A program made the position numbers and the translations under genes. From the NCBI GenBank assembly GCA_005502925.1, contig SCPD01000006.1:186001-250000 (forward strand): a DNA stretch of 64,000 nucleotides, given 5' to 3'. Under the pieces are notes generated by a model. The model worked only from the letters and a program-made list of their open reading frames with translations. It ran no database searches and was not told the origin of the DNA. Shown one piece after another: positions 8,974 through 17,871 of the stretch (positions are counted from its first letter, which is position 1; every line of letters begins with the position of its first letter). This DNA is from Rhizobiales bacterium Y(2018) (GTDB lineage: Bacteria; Pseudomonadota; Alphaproteobacteria; Rhizobiales; Aestuariivirgaceae).

Positions 8974-9370
8974 GAGCAGATCCTCTTCGCTTGAGGGCGG
9001 TGACTTCCAGCTCGACCTTGATGTCTTCGACCGGAAACCCGCAAATGATCGTCGTATTGGTGGGGCGCGGATCGCTGAAAGTCTCGCGCAAGATGCCGGA
9101 GACGGTCATGACGTCGGCGCGGTTCGCCAGATAGGCGCGCAGCCTAACGACGTCGCCCAGATCGGCATCGGCTTCCGCCAAGGCACGGCTGATCGTGGCG
9201 AGCGACTGGCGCGTCTGCTCAGCTACATCGGGCGAGAATTTGCCGGCCGGATCGGCGCCGGTGGTGCCCGAGACGAAGACCCAGTCGCCATCGGCAACGG
9301 CGCGCGAATAGCCGGCGATCTCTTCGAATTTCGAGCCCGATGAAATGGCTCGGCGCTTCTGGTTCGGCAT
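8966..9370 (-). CDS. RidA/YjgF/Rut family protein
   Basis: 134 aa. Conserved core VFVSGTTGADPAGKFSPDVAEQ, then ALAEADADLGDVVRLRAYL, and the active-site segment RPTNTTIICGFP followed by DIKVELEVTAL. The Arg of RPxNTT binds the carboxylate of imine or enamine intermediates in RidA, so deamination of a reactive enamine from the pathway is the natural guess. The ATG (9368-9370) directly abuts the stop of the FCD regulator gene (9371). Confidence 0.9.
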   Translation of the reverse strand: MPNQKRRAISSGSKFEEIAGYSRAVADGDWVFVSGTTGADPAGKFSPDVAEQTRQSLATISRALAEADADLGDVVRLRAYLANRADVMTVSGILRETFSDPRPTNTTIICGFPVEDIKVELEVTALKRRGSAHG

Positions 9371-10060
9371 TCAGTCCTCGCGGCACAATTCCCGGAGCAG
9401 GTCCTGGGTGGCGGTGATGTCGGCGATGATCGCCTGGCGCAAGGCGAAGGAGTCGCCGGCTTTCAGGGCGACGAGCGCCTCGTGGTGATGGGTGGTGAAG
9501 GTCTCGCCGCTTTCCGATTTCAGGATCGGCTCGACGTGAAGGGTGAGGGTGCGCATATAGGGGCCGAAGCGCAGCCATAGCGTCTCGATGAGCTGGATCA
9601 GCACGTCCGAGCGCGAGGCTTTGTAGAGCAGGAAATGAAATTCCTGGTTCTTGCCGAGCATTTCGACGACGCTGCCGCGGCGCGCCATGATTTCATGCTC
9701 GAGAATGAGGGCCTTGAGCTGGCCGATCTCGGCGGCGCTGATATGCGACACGGCAAGGTCGGCCGCCAGGCTCTCGAGCGCCACGCGCGCCCGGCACAGA
9801 TCGTCAAGGCGCTCGAGGCTGACCGCGGGAATGCGGGCCGAGCCGTTGGCCGCGATTTCGAGCGCATTCTCCGCCGCCAGACGGCGCAGCGCCTCGCGCA
9901 CCGGCATATGGCTGGTGCCGAAGGACTCGGCCAGGGACGAAATGGTCAATGTCTGCCCGGGATCGAAACGGCCCGTCATCAAAGCATGGCGCAGCTGCCG
10001 GTAGACGACATCCTGCACGGTGCTGCGGGACGATACGGGGGCAAAACCTTCAACGATCAT
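9371..10060 (-). CDS. GntR-family transcriptional regulator, FCD subfamily
   Basis: 229 aa. Winged helix at residues ~15-75 with the GntR recognition pattern TISSLAESFGTSHMPVREAL, then an all-helical FCD effector domain with candidate metal ligands in LAVSHISAAE, EFHFLLYKAS and TTHHHEALVALKAGD. FCD regulators usually repress catabolic genes and release DNA on binding an organic acid or sugar acid. It is the third-last gene of a four-gene minus-strand operon. Palindromes TTTGATCAAA in front of this operon (10503) and of the importer operon (4112) are likely its operators. Confidence 0.9.
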   Translation of the reverse strand: MIVEGFAPVSSRSTVQDVVYRQLRHALMTGRFDPGQTLTISSLAESFGTSHMPVREALRRLAAENALEIAANGSARIPAVSLERLDDLCRARVALESLAADLAVSHISAAEIGQLKALILEHEIMARRGSVVEMLGKNQEFHFLLYKASRSDVLIQLIETLWLRFGPYMRTLTLHVEPILKSESGETFTTHHHEALVALKAGDSFALRQAIIADITATQDLLRELCRED

Positions 10061-10090
10061 CGAAGCGTCTCTCCCATCCTCATCGTTGCA

Positions 10091-10495
10091 TCATCCATGG
10101 TCTCCGGCACGCGGCCAGTCGGGATCGCGCATTTCCAGGAATTCGACAGTGTTGCCGTCGGGGTCGGTAGCGTAAAGCACATAGATGCCGAATTCGCTCT
10201 TGAAAATCGGCTTGCCCTTGTTGGGAACGCCCGCCGTGTCGAGACGCGGCAGCCAGGCATCGGCATCCTTGACGATCAAGGTCAGAGCGGAGCTGCGCTG
10301 GGCTCCGGCCGGAAGCTCGGCGGGCACCAGGCCGATGAAGCTGCTCTCGTTAGCCTTCAGGATGATCACCTTGCCGTCGCGCGCATAGACCTGCGGCAGC
10401 CCGAGTATCTCCTTATAGAAGCGCAGGCTGCGCGACAGGTCATTGACCTTGAGGAAGGTAATGAGTTGGTCGAATTCTGCCATGGGAAACTGCAT
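10091..10495 (-). CDS. VOC family protein
   Basis: 134 aa. Begins MQFPMAEFDQLITFLKVNDLSRSLRFYKEILGL, the standard VOC N-terminal module, and ends YATDPDGNTVEFLEMRDPDW with a Glu metal ligand. The start could be ATG 10495 or ATG 10483 (MAEFDQ); only the former is directly preceded by the operator region. First gene of the operon 10495-8572 that also holds the FCD regulator, RidA and a second VOC gene. The presence of two VOC proteins suggests two substrates or two steps of one pathway. Confidence 0.85.
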   Translation of the reverse strand: MQFPMAEFDQLITFLKVNDLSRSLRFYKEILGLPQVYARDGKVIILKANESSFIGLVPAELPAGAQRSSALTLIVKDADAWLPRLDTAGVPNKGKPIFKSEFGIYVLYATDPDGNTVEFLEMRDPDWPRAGDHG

Positions 10496-10502
10496 TAGAT
10501 CG

Positions 10503-10512
10503 TTTGATCAAA
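10503..10512 (-). promoter_or_regulatory. palindromic operator TTTGATCAAA in front of the GntR operon
   Basis: Perfect 10-bp palindrome only 7 nt upstream of the first ATG (10495) of the minus-strand operon, identical to the one at 4112-4121. On the minus strand a TTGGCT/GATGCT pair with 17-nt spacing could be the promoter, placing the palindrome at the start of transcription. FCD regulators such as VanR bind similar short perfect palindromes, so autoregulation is likely. Confidence 0.6.
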
Positions 10513-10531
10513 TCTAGCATCGATAAGGCCT

Positions 10532-10548
10532 GGGGAGAAGCCAAAAAT
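10532..10548 (+). repeat. second copy of the shared 17-mer
   Basis: GGGGAGAAGCCAAAAAT, identical to 4173-4189. Read on the minus strand it supplies TTGGCT, a possible -35 hexamer for the VOC/RidA/GntR operon. This is the only long exact match I noticed between the two control regions apart from the TTTGATCAAA palindrome itself. Confidence 0.5.
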
Positions 10549-10568
10549 TCAGGGCTGCGTGTCCGGCG

Positions 10569-11783
10569 TCAGTTGATGATCTGCCGCTTGGCGCCGCTGT
10601 CGGCCGCCGCATCGCTCACATAGGCGCCGGGCTTCTCGAACATCCGGCACGACTTATCCGTCCGGATGAAGGAGAAGGCGATGCAGGTATCGCTGATCTG
10701 GCAGGTCGCCTCGCAATCCTCGAAGCGCTTCTCCTGGCTTTCCCTGACCGGCTCGCCCGGAAACGCCTTGTTGCGGAAGCGGACCATGGCGATCCCGGCA
10801 TCGGAGATCGGCGGCGGATAGGTTTCGCTCTTGAGGCCGCTCATGGTGCTGGGTTCGAGATAGCGCATGGCGGGGTCGCCCTTCAGGAAGCACAGCCCGT
10901 TCCACATATTGAACGAGTAGGCACGGCAATAGCCGTTGCTGGCGCAAGCGGCCTCGCAGGCGTCGAGATTGTCGGTGGTCACGGTGTCGAGCAGAGCGCC
11001 GGCGAGATCGGTATTGGGCATGCGCCGGAAGCTCATCGGCGCGGCGGTGAGGTCGACCGCCTTCGCCGCGATGCGGGCTTCCAGCGCCGCGAGGCCCGCC
11101 TTGGCCGTCTCATTGGGACGCAACGCCATCGACTGGCGGAAATCGTCAGCGGCTTCCGCATACTGGCCGAGCGCGCCATAGGCCATGGCGCGGTTGTTGT
11201 AGGCACCGACATAAGAGGGCTTCAGCACGATCGCCTGGCTGTAATCCTGCACCGCCATGCGGAAGTCGCCTTGCTTGGCGTGGATATTACCGCGGTTGTT
11301 ATAGGCGCTGGCATAAGCGGGATGGATGGCGATCGCCTGATCGTAATCCTGTATGGCGCGGGCGAAATCGCCCATGTCGCCATAGACGATACCGCGATTA
11401 TTATAGGCCAGCGCATGGGCGGGGCTGCGGGCGATGGCCTTGTCGAAGTCGCGCAGCGCGCGCGGATAATCGCGTTTGGCGTGATAGGCATTGCCACGGT
11501 TGTTGTAGATGTCGGCGTTCTTGCCGTCGAGCGCGATGGCAGCGGTGTAATCGGCGACGGCCTGATCGTAATCGCGCCTGGCGAAGTTCTCGAGGCCGCG
11601 GTTGAGATAAGCAACGGCGAGGTCGTTGGCGCCGTAGGAGCCCGCCTCGATCACCTGGGTGCAGGCTTCGATGCTGGCGAGGCCCTTCAGCTTCTCGCAG
11701 TCCTCGCGCTCGTCGGCCGCCGCCGGAAAAGGCAGAGCGAGCCACGCCATGACGCACATGGCGGCTAATCCCGATCTCTTCAT
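10569..11783 (-). CDS. exported TPR and PAN/Apple-domain protein
   Basis: 404 aa from the ATG at 11783, chosen because it opens a clean signal peptide (MKRSGLAAMCVMAWLALPFP, cleavage near residue 23); an in-frame ATG at 11843 would put 20 odd residues before it. Residues ~45-225 hold about five tetratricopeptide repeats (YNNRGNAYHAKRDYPRAL, YNNRGIVYGDMGDFARAI and so on). Two PAN/Apple-like modules follow, each with four Cys: one from MSFRRMPNTDL with CEAACASNGYCRAYSF, one from MVRFRNKAFPG with CEATCQISDTCIAFSF. Such modules bind proteins or glycans. It is probably a periplasmic scaffold, and it lies 90 nt downstream of the patatin gene. Confidence 0.85.
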   Translation of the reverse strand: MKRSGLAAMCVMAWLALPFPAAADEREDCEKLKGLASIEACTQVIEAGSYGANDLAVAYLNRGLENFARRDYDQAVADYTAAIALDGKNADIYNNRGNAYHAKRDYPRALRDFDKAIARSPAHALAYNNRGIVYGDMGDFARAIQDYDQAIAIHPAYASAYNNRGNIHAKQGDFRMAVQDYSQAIVLKPSYVGAYNNRAMAYGALGQYAEAADDFRQSMALRPNETAKAGLAALEARIAAKAVDLTAAPMSFRRMPNTDLAGALLDTVTTDNLDACEAACASNGYCRAYSFNMWNGLCFLKGDPAMRYLEPSTMSGLKSETYPPPISDAGIAMVRFRNKAFPGEPVRESQEKRFEDCEATCQISDTCIAFSFIRTDKSCRMFEKPGAYVSDAAADSGAKRQIIN

Positions 11784-11873
11784 GGCATAGGCCGGCCGCA
11801 CCCGTTTCCCCCTGGACCCGAGAAAGACTGCTCCGGGCGTCACTATGGTGGCGCGATATCACCAAATAATTAA

Positions 11874-14732
11874 TCAGGCTTCGCGGTAGCGGGAGTTCTG
11901 CCTGAGGTCGTCCAGAGACGGTGGTTCATTTCCGAACAGCCTGGTGAGACCCAGCTCGGCGACCATCTGCTCGCAAATCCGGAAGCCCACCTCGCGATAG
12001 GCCTCGAACTGCTCCTCGTCGAAGAACTGATCGCCAGTCGTCTGGTTGGGGAAATCGGGATTGGCGCCGCGATATCCTTTGGCGCCGACGGCCAGTTCGC
12101 GGATGAGCGCCGACTTCAGATAGATCACGATGCCCTCTTTTGGCCAGCCATTGCCGCCCCGTTCGCCATAGTCGATCCGGGCGACGAAATAACCTTTCTC
12201 GGCGAATTCGGCGCCTTTCGGGTAGTCGGTGAGCGTCGGCTTGGCGATCATCTGGGCGGGCCCGCATTTCTCGAACTTCCGGCCGTTCCTGACCGCCATG
12301 TCGAAATGCACGGTGGCGCCGAAATCCTGACCGACGCGCTGCACGGCGGTGACGAGATCGGCATAAGAAGAGGCGTTGTCCTGGCCACCGTCGCAAACGA
12401 TGATCAGGCCGCAGCGCCGGCGCACCAGCTCATAAACGGCCAGATTCTCGAAATGGCCGCCATCGGCGAGCTCCAGCCATTTGGAGGTTTCGAGATAGCC
12501 ACGCGGGGTCAAGGCATAGAGGCCGCCCGGCCAGAAGTGATTGGGCCGGCGAAACAGCATGCGGGGATCACCGCGCTTGGGATTGGGAATCCAGAAGCCG
12601 AGCCGGATGTTCAACAAGCTCATGACCAGCGACACGGTGGCGCTGCGGGTCAGGCCACGGCCGCCGGCACCGCCGCGCGGATTGGCGGCGGCACCCGAGA
12701 TCGCCATCGCGGAGGCGAGCGTCATATCGGAACTGGCCGATGTCTCGGTGCGATACCATTCGGTTGCGTTCGAGCCGATGAATTGGGGGGTGAGGATGAA
12801 ATTGTCGCCGCCGCGCTGACGGTATTTGCGGTCCTGGGATTTCGCCAGCACCATATTCGTGTTGATGATCTGGTAGGGGCCCTTCGCCCGCTTTGGATCC
12901 CAGCAATCGGTGAGCTTGAAGTCATTGGCGCGGGTCGCCGCGGCGTTGGTGTCTCGTGTCAATGCATCGTTGTCGGGAAGGAAAGCTTCCATCAGTCGGT
13001 CGCGATAGAACCGATGGAGGCCGATCTGGTTCGTGTTGACGAACCAGCCGGCGACCACCGCCACAATGACGGCGCCGGCAATCAAAGCCCGCATCGTCAC
13101 TTCGCCGTCCATGAAGGTGACGGCGAGTCGATGGCCGATCAGGAGAACGCCATAAGCGAACAGGGCCGCGCCGGCCACGATGGCGATGTCGGCGAGCTTG
13201 CTGTTGCCGCGCACGCGGCTCCACAGCTGCCCGCCGAGGGTGAAGGCAAGGCCTAAGGCCGTCCACGTGCCGCCGAGGCCATATTCTATGTAATGACCGA
13301 CCAGCGGCAGGGTGCCGATAATGATGAGAACGACCATGCCGGACAAAGCCCGGCCATAGAACCACTCGAAGGTCCGCCGCGCGCGATACTGAAGGAGCGA
13401 CTGGGTCGCGGGCGCCGGGCTTTGCCGGGCGTCGTCCATCTTTTCGTTCCTGAGCAGATGACGGATCAGGAGGCCGATGAGATAATTGACGAAGATGAGA
13501 TAGGCCACCGCGAAGAGGAAGAGCAGGAAGGGACCGATCCGGCCTACCCCCGGGATCGTCGAGCCGGCGAGGATGCAATCGAGGACATAGCCGGCAACGG
13601 CAATTCCGATGAGGCCACCCAAGGCGAGGAATACAGGTTTCTGCGTCTTGTCGTGCCAGATAGCCGGTGGGCGGATTTTCTTGCCCATGAACCGAAAACA
13701 AAGAAGCGTAAAAAGTGTGATGATGGCCCACAGGATGAGACCGATCACCAGGCTCGTCCATAAGGAACCGGGCGCGGCTGGGGGAGCGTCGCTGTTCGCG
13801 AAGAGCCGTTTCACGACCGGCATGAAGCTCAGGAGAACGACGGCGACGAGAAGCACGTCCAGCAAACCGGCGATGCCCACTGCGGGCCAGCTGTACCACG
13901 CCGGCCGCTCCGCCGGAGGCTGTGCACCCCGCCCCGCCCGCAGTTCCGTTTCCGTGAGGCCTGTCCATGACAGCAAGGAATGATTGATGCTGCCCATGAC
14001 GAACAGCACGGCGAGGCCGATGGCGAAGACCAGCATCAAGAGAAACATGGGAGGAATGGTATCGTTGGCGCCGAGACTCTGGCTCGTGCCGACGATTTCC
14101 GCCGTCGTCTCCAATGTGCCCGGCGCCGCCATCTGCACGGCATAGGGCAGGCCACGGATGCCGGGAAGATAACCCAAGGCGTAAAGCACGCCCATCACCA
14201 AAGCGGTGACTGGAATCCAGATCATCAGATTCAGAAGAATGGCGCGCAGGACGATAGCGATGCTCGACCAGAAGGTGATGCCATTGCCGGGAATGAGGTA
14301 ATTGCCCTGGCTGCGCAGGAAGCGCAGCACCATCAGGCCGCGGCGATCGACATGTGTCGATTCGGGCAGCCGTGGATCAAGGGTCGTGAAGGGAAATTTC
14401 TTGCCTGTATCGAAGGGGCTCTGATGGGTGGGGTTGTCCGGCGTACTGCCGCGCAGCCACCAGGTGAGAGCGGAACCGATATAGCCGCCGCCCGAAACAG
14501 TCGAAAGATAATCGACATGTTTCAACAGGCCGATATCGGCAAGCTTCTGCATGACACCGAGCGAGACGGTGGCCGACCGGATGCCACCGCCCGACAGAGC
14601 GAGGCCGATCATATAAGGGCCTTCTCTTCCCTTGCCGTCGATATTCTCCAGCAAATCCTTTGCCCGGGTGCGCACGTCCTTTATGGCCCCCAGCTCCTCC
14701 TTGAGCATCTCGTCTTCAGGCAAGGCGGTCAT
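11874..14732 (-). CDS. patatin-like phospholipase with inserted membrane domain
   Basis: 952 aa. The N-terminal part has the oxyanion loop SGGGIRSAT (47-55) and the nucleophile region STVSGGGYIG, with Ser80. The second dyad residue appears only near Asp757 (LADGGHFENL). Between them, residues ~155-570 contain about eight strongly hydrophobic segments, so the hydrolase is split by a polytopic membrane block, and both halves should meet in the cytosol. Patatins hydrolyse acyl esters of membrane lipids. First gene downstream of a run of haem-protein genes on the same strand; 16 nt separate it from the cytochrome gene at 14749. Substrate and physiological role are unknown. Confidence 0.88.
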   Translation of the reverse strand: MTALPEDEMLKEELGAIKDVRTRAKDLLENIDGKGREGPYMIGLALSGGGIRSATVSLGVMQKLADIGLLKHVDYLSTVSGGGYIGSALTWWLRGSTPDNPTHQSPFDTGKKFPFTTLDPRLPESTHVDRRGLMVLRFLRSQGNYLIPGNGITFWSSIAIVLRAILLNLMIWIPVTALVMGVLYALGYLPGIRGLPYAVQMAAPGTLETTAEIVGTSQSLGANDTIPPMFLLMLVFAIGLAVLFVMGSINHSLLSWTGLTETELRAGRGAQPPAERPAWYSWPAVGIAGLLDVLLVAVVLLSFMPVVKRLFANSDAPPAAPGSLWTSLVIGLILWAIITLFTLLCFRFMGKKIRPPAIWHDKTQKPVFLALGGLIGIAVAGYVLDCILAGSTIPGVGRIGPFLLFLFAVAYLIFVNYLIGLLIRHLLRNEKMDDARQSPAPATQSLLQYRARRTFEWFYGRALSGMVVLIIIGTLPLVGHYIEYGLGGTWTALGLAFTLGGQLWSRVRGNSKLADIAIVAGAALFAYGVLLIGHRLAVTFMDGEVTMRALIAGAVIVAVVAGWFVNTNQIGLHRFYRDRLMEAFLPDNDALTRDTNAAATRANDFKLTDCWDPKRAKGPYQIINTNMVLAKSQDRKYRQRGGDNFILTPQFIGSNATEWYRTETSASSDMTLASAMAISGAAANPRGGAGGRGLTRSATVSLVMSLLNIRLGFWIPNPKRGDPRMLFRRPNHFWPGGLYALTPRGYLETSKWLELADGGHFENLAVYELVRRRCGLIIVCDGGQDNASSYADLVTAVQRVGQDFGATVHFDMAVRNGRKFEKCGPAQMIAKPTLTDYPKGAEFAEKGYFVARIDYGERGGNGWPKEGIVIYLKSALIRELAVGAKGYRGANPDFPNQTTGDQFFDEEQFEAYREVGFRICEQMVAELGLTRLFGNEPPSLDDLRQNSRYREA

Positions 14733-14748
14733 TTCGGCGTCCCTTCGC

Positions 14749-16281
14749 TCACAAGGTCTTGAGATATTCGATCAGTTGCGCCTTTTGGTGGTCCGTCAGT
14801 TCGGTGCCATAGGCATGACCCAACCTGCCATTGCCCGGGAGGCGCGTGTCGAACAGGAAATTGCTGGGGCAGGACGGCTCGGTCCGGTCTGAGACGAAGC
14901 CCATATTGAGCTGGTCGTAGAGATCGCAGCCACGATAGAAGGTCTCGCGACGGTCTTCCGGGCGGGTCAGCAACTGGTCGAGATTCGCCACCGCACCATT
15001 ATGGAGATAAGGCGCCGTGAGCCAGAGGCCCGAGAGCGGACCCGCCACATAACCCTTATCCTTGACCATGTTCTTGCGGGTGACGCCCATCTCGAGCGCC
15101 ACGCGGTTGGCGCCGTCAGCATCCTCCTGCTGCCAGGTGTCGAAACGCTCGCGGTCGGTGCCAATATCCTCGATGGGGATGACCTTGCCGTAATACTCCC
15201 CCGTCGTGTCGTGGCATTCGGCGCAATAGGTCTTGTAGAGTTTTGCGCCCGCCATGACCAAGGGATCGGAGGCCTTTGGCGCCAGCGGATATGGGGGCGG
15301 CGCCTTGCGCTGCAGATAGGCGCGCAGATCGCGCATCTGCTTCTCGAAATGTGGCCCGGGCGGAGCGCCGAGACCTAAGGCCGAATCCATGATCACCGCG
15401 AGCGGATCCTGGGTTTCACCGCCCCAGTTCAGCGAATGACCCTCGCGCGCCGAGAGGTCCCAGATCGCCGGGAAATCCGCATTGCCGGTGGTCTTGTCCT
15501 TGTTGCGGTCGGCATTGAGGAGGAAGAACTTGGTGAGGTTCATCGGATCATCGCGGCCAGGGCCCCAGTCCGGCCGTTTCATGCCGTCCCGGAATTCGAC
15601 CTGATCCATCCAGGCGAAGCCCTCGACCTGATCGCGGATGCGGCTGCGCACGACCGGGATCAGGAGATGATAGATCGCCCAGTCATCGAGACCCATCTCG
15701 AAGTTGCGCTTGATCTCGTCCCACATGCCGTCGAAGCTGAATTTGCGGTCATTGGCGGCGCAGCGCAGAAAGCGCAGGAACTCCTGCGATGTCGTGGTGT
15801 GCGACGGTCCCGTCGGCACGATGACCGGCTTGTCCGCGACATCCATGCGATAGGTCGCGGTGTGGCAGATGGCGCAGGTCTGGGTGATGCGCTCGAAACC
15901 AAGGCGGCGCTTCGAGAAGCCCACCGGCAATTCGCGCCCCTCTTCCCAGGGCAGGCCGAAAGAGCGGTAGCCGGCGAGCCGGTTGCCCGGCAGGCACTGC
16001 GGGAAGATGCGCGGCATGACATAGAAGATCGGATAGGGAATGCCGCGGTCATTCTCGGCATTGAGCGAGCCATATTTGAACTGCTCGTCGGCGATATTGT
16101 CGAGACAATCGGCGTGGCGCGAAGCCTCGACATCGGCGCAGACATCCTGCGGCTCGGTCTTGAAGAACTTGAAATTGGCATAATAGAGGAAGATGGCGGC
16201 GACGATGACGAGCATCCAGGGCCCGAGGAAAAAGGCGCGGAGCCCTCGCTTGATACGTTTGCCGGTCCTTCTGTTGGGCAT
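14749..16281 (-). CDS. membrane-anchored di-haem cytochrome c-type protein
   Basis: 510 aa. N-terminal anchor at residues ~17-35 (FFLGPWMLVIVAAIFLYY) puts the rest in the periplasm. Two haem-binding motifs, CAICH (136-140) and CAECH (353-357). C-terminal features of the di-haem peroxidase/RoxA-like fold are SGLWLTAPYLHNGAVANLDQ and ELTDHQKAQLIEYLKTL. It shares QFKYGS and GIPYPI motifs near the N-terminus with the product of 16291-17871, so the two are paralogues. Could be a peroxidase, an oxygenase of lipids or polymers, or an electron-transfer protein; the haem motifs alone do not decide. Confidence 0.87.
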   Translation of the reverse strand: MPNRRTGKRIKRGLRAFFLGPWMLVIVAAIFLYYANFKFFKTEPQDVCADVEASRHADCLDNIADEQFKYGSLNAENDRGIPYPIFYVMPRIFPQCLPGNRLAGYRSFGLPWEEGRELPVGFSKRRLGFERITQTCAICHTATYRMDVADKPVIVPTGPSHTTTSQEFLRFLRCAANDRKFSFDGMWDEIKRNFEMGLDDWAIYHLLIPVVRSRIRDQVEGFAWMDQVEFRDGMKRPDWGPGRDDPMNLTKFFLLNADRNKDKTTGNADFPAIWDLSAREGHSLNWGGETQDPLAVIMDSALGLGAPPGPHFEKQMRDLRAYLQRKAPPPYPLAPKASDPLVMAGAKLYKTYCAECHDTTGEYYGKVIPIEDIGTDRERFDTWQQEDADGANRVALEMGVTRKNMVKDKGYVAGPLSGLWLTAPYLHNGAVANLDQLLTRPEDRRETFYRGCDLYDQLNMGFVSDRTEPSCPSNFLFDTRLPGNGRLGHAYGTELTDHQKAQLIEYLKTL

Positions 16282-16290
16282 GGCGCGTCC

Positions 16291-17871
16291 TCAGAATGTC
16301 TTGAGATATTCGATGAGCACGTCCTTGTCGGGGTCGGACAGCTCGGTGCCGTAATCATGGCCGCCGTTGCCGTTGCCCGCGCAGGTCGTGGCATCGCAGG
16401 TGTTGCGATTGTCTGGCGCATCCGCGCCGCAATCGGCCAGGCCTTGCAGATTTGTGGCGTAGCAGAACGGAGAATCCGTCTTGTTCGCGGTGTTCGTGCC
16501 CGGTCGTGAAACGAAGCCCATATTCTCCGCGTCATATTCGGTGATGCCGCGATAGAACATCCTCGGCCGATCCTTCGGTTTGGTGAGAAGGTCACGCAAT
16601 GTCGGCACCGAGCCATTGTGCAGATAGGGCGCCCGGAGCCACAGACCGTCGAGCGGCATGTTGGCGTAGCCGTCGCTCTTGCGGAAATGCTGGAAGCGCT
16701 CCTCGGCATTGCCGACATAAAGCGTGCTCTGATTGAGCATCAGATCATAGGTGTAGTTGTCGAAGCGGTAGCGATCGGTGCCGATGTCGCCGATCGGCGT
16801 CGTCTGCCCCACCGACGCGCCGGTGAAATCGGTGCCGGACAGGCCGTGGCAATCGGCACAGAGACTTGCATAAAGGGTCTTGCCATGCGCGAGCTTGGCC
16901 TGGTCGAGCTCCTTGCCGAGCGTCGCGGCGAAATCGGGAGGTCTTGCCGTCAGGAGCCAGGTCTCGATCCGCTTCACCGACTCGCGGTCGAGATTGGGGA
17001 AATTGGCGCCGGTGCCGAAAGCGGCCGAGCGGTTGCGTTCCTCGAGCTTGTTGTTGTTGCCGTCCCAGTGCAGCCACATGTGGCGCTTCTTGTCCTGCAG
17101 CCAGACGGACGGAAAATCGACGACGCCGATGCGCTCATGGGCGGGGATGTTCTCGAAGGGCCAGGCCATCAGCGCCTTGGCGGGCGAGAAGGTATCGAAG
17201 CGGCCAGGCCCGAAAGCGGGCTCTGCCTTGGTGAATTCGAACCGCTTGCTGATGCCCTTGATCAGGTCCTTCATCTGCTGAACACCGATGAAGCGCAGCG
17301 CCAGGCGGTTGAACCAGTCGATCTCGATATTATTCTCGTCGATGGCCCCCAGAATCTTGTCGGCGTTGAAATCCGGGTCTTCGGCGATAGCGGTCAGGAA
17401 GTTCTGGAAGGCTTCCAGGTCGACCGTATTGGACGGCATGCCGGACACGACGAGGCGGCGGCGATCAGGCCCCGGTCCGGTCACGACACCCGCATGGCAG
17501 GCGGCGCAATTGAGGAAGATGCGATCGAGACCCATAAAGTCACGCAAGGTGGTGCCGACCGGCCGCTTCCGCCGTGGCTGTACGGCGCCTTCGGGAAAGT
17601 CCTCCATGATGAAACCGAAAGCGGCCCAGCCCTGATCCTGACGACCCTCCGGCAGATTCTTGCTGAAGAGAATCGGCAGCACCTCCCAGATCGGGTAGGG
17701 AATGCCGAAATTCTTGTCGCCGCCGGTCGAGCCATATTTGAACTGCATTTCGCCGGAGGCGAAGCTCTCCGGCTCATCGCGGCTGAGACGCTGGGCGAGA
17801 TAGAGCCCCGCGAGGATGGCGATCGGCAGCAGGATATACAGGCATAGCCATCGGAACTGAGCGCGGGTCAT
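16291..17871 (-). CDS. membrane-anchored di-haem cytochrome c-type protein
   Basis: 526 aa from the ATG at 17871, which overlaps the upstream stop as ATGA; longer extensions to 17934 are not supported. TM anchor at residues ~9-27 (LCLYILLPIAILAGLYLAQ). Haem motifs CAACH (122-126) and CADCH (338-342). The stretch ETWLLTARPPDF precedes the second haem, comparable to the conserved ...ARP motif of RoxA-type rubber oxygenases (inference from memory of the family). The C-terminus has DGLWLRAPYLHNGSVPTLRDLL and ELSDPDKDVLIEYLKTF. Paralogue of the neighbour at 14749. Confidence 0.87.
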   Translation of the reverse strand: MTRAQFRWLCLYILLPIAILAGLYLAQRLSRDEPESFASGEMQFKYGSTGGDKNFGIPYPIWEVLPILFSKNLPEGRQDQGWAAFGFIMEDFPEGAVQPRRKRPVGTTLRDFMGLDRIFLNCAACHAGVVTGPGPDRRRLVVSGMPSNTVDLEAFQNFLTAIAEDPDFNADKILGAIDENNIEIDWFNRLALRFIGVQQMKDLIKGISKRFEFTKAEPAFGPGRFDTFSPAKALMAWPFENIPAHERIGVVDFPSVWLQDKKRHMWLHWDGNNNKLEERNRSAAFGTGANFPNLDRESVKRIETWLLTARPPDFAATLGKELDQAKLAHGKTLYASLCADCHGLSGTDFTGASVGQTTPIGDIGTDRYRFDNYTYDLMLNQSTLYVGNAEERFQHFRKSDGYANMPLDGLWLRAPYLHNGSVPTLRDLLTKPKDRPRMFYRGITEYDAENMGFVSRPGTNTANKTDSPFCYATNLQGLADCGADAPDNRNTCDATTCAGNGNGGHDYGTELSDPDKDVLIEYLKTF

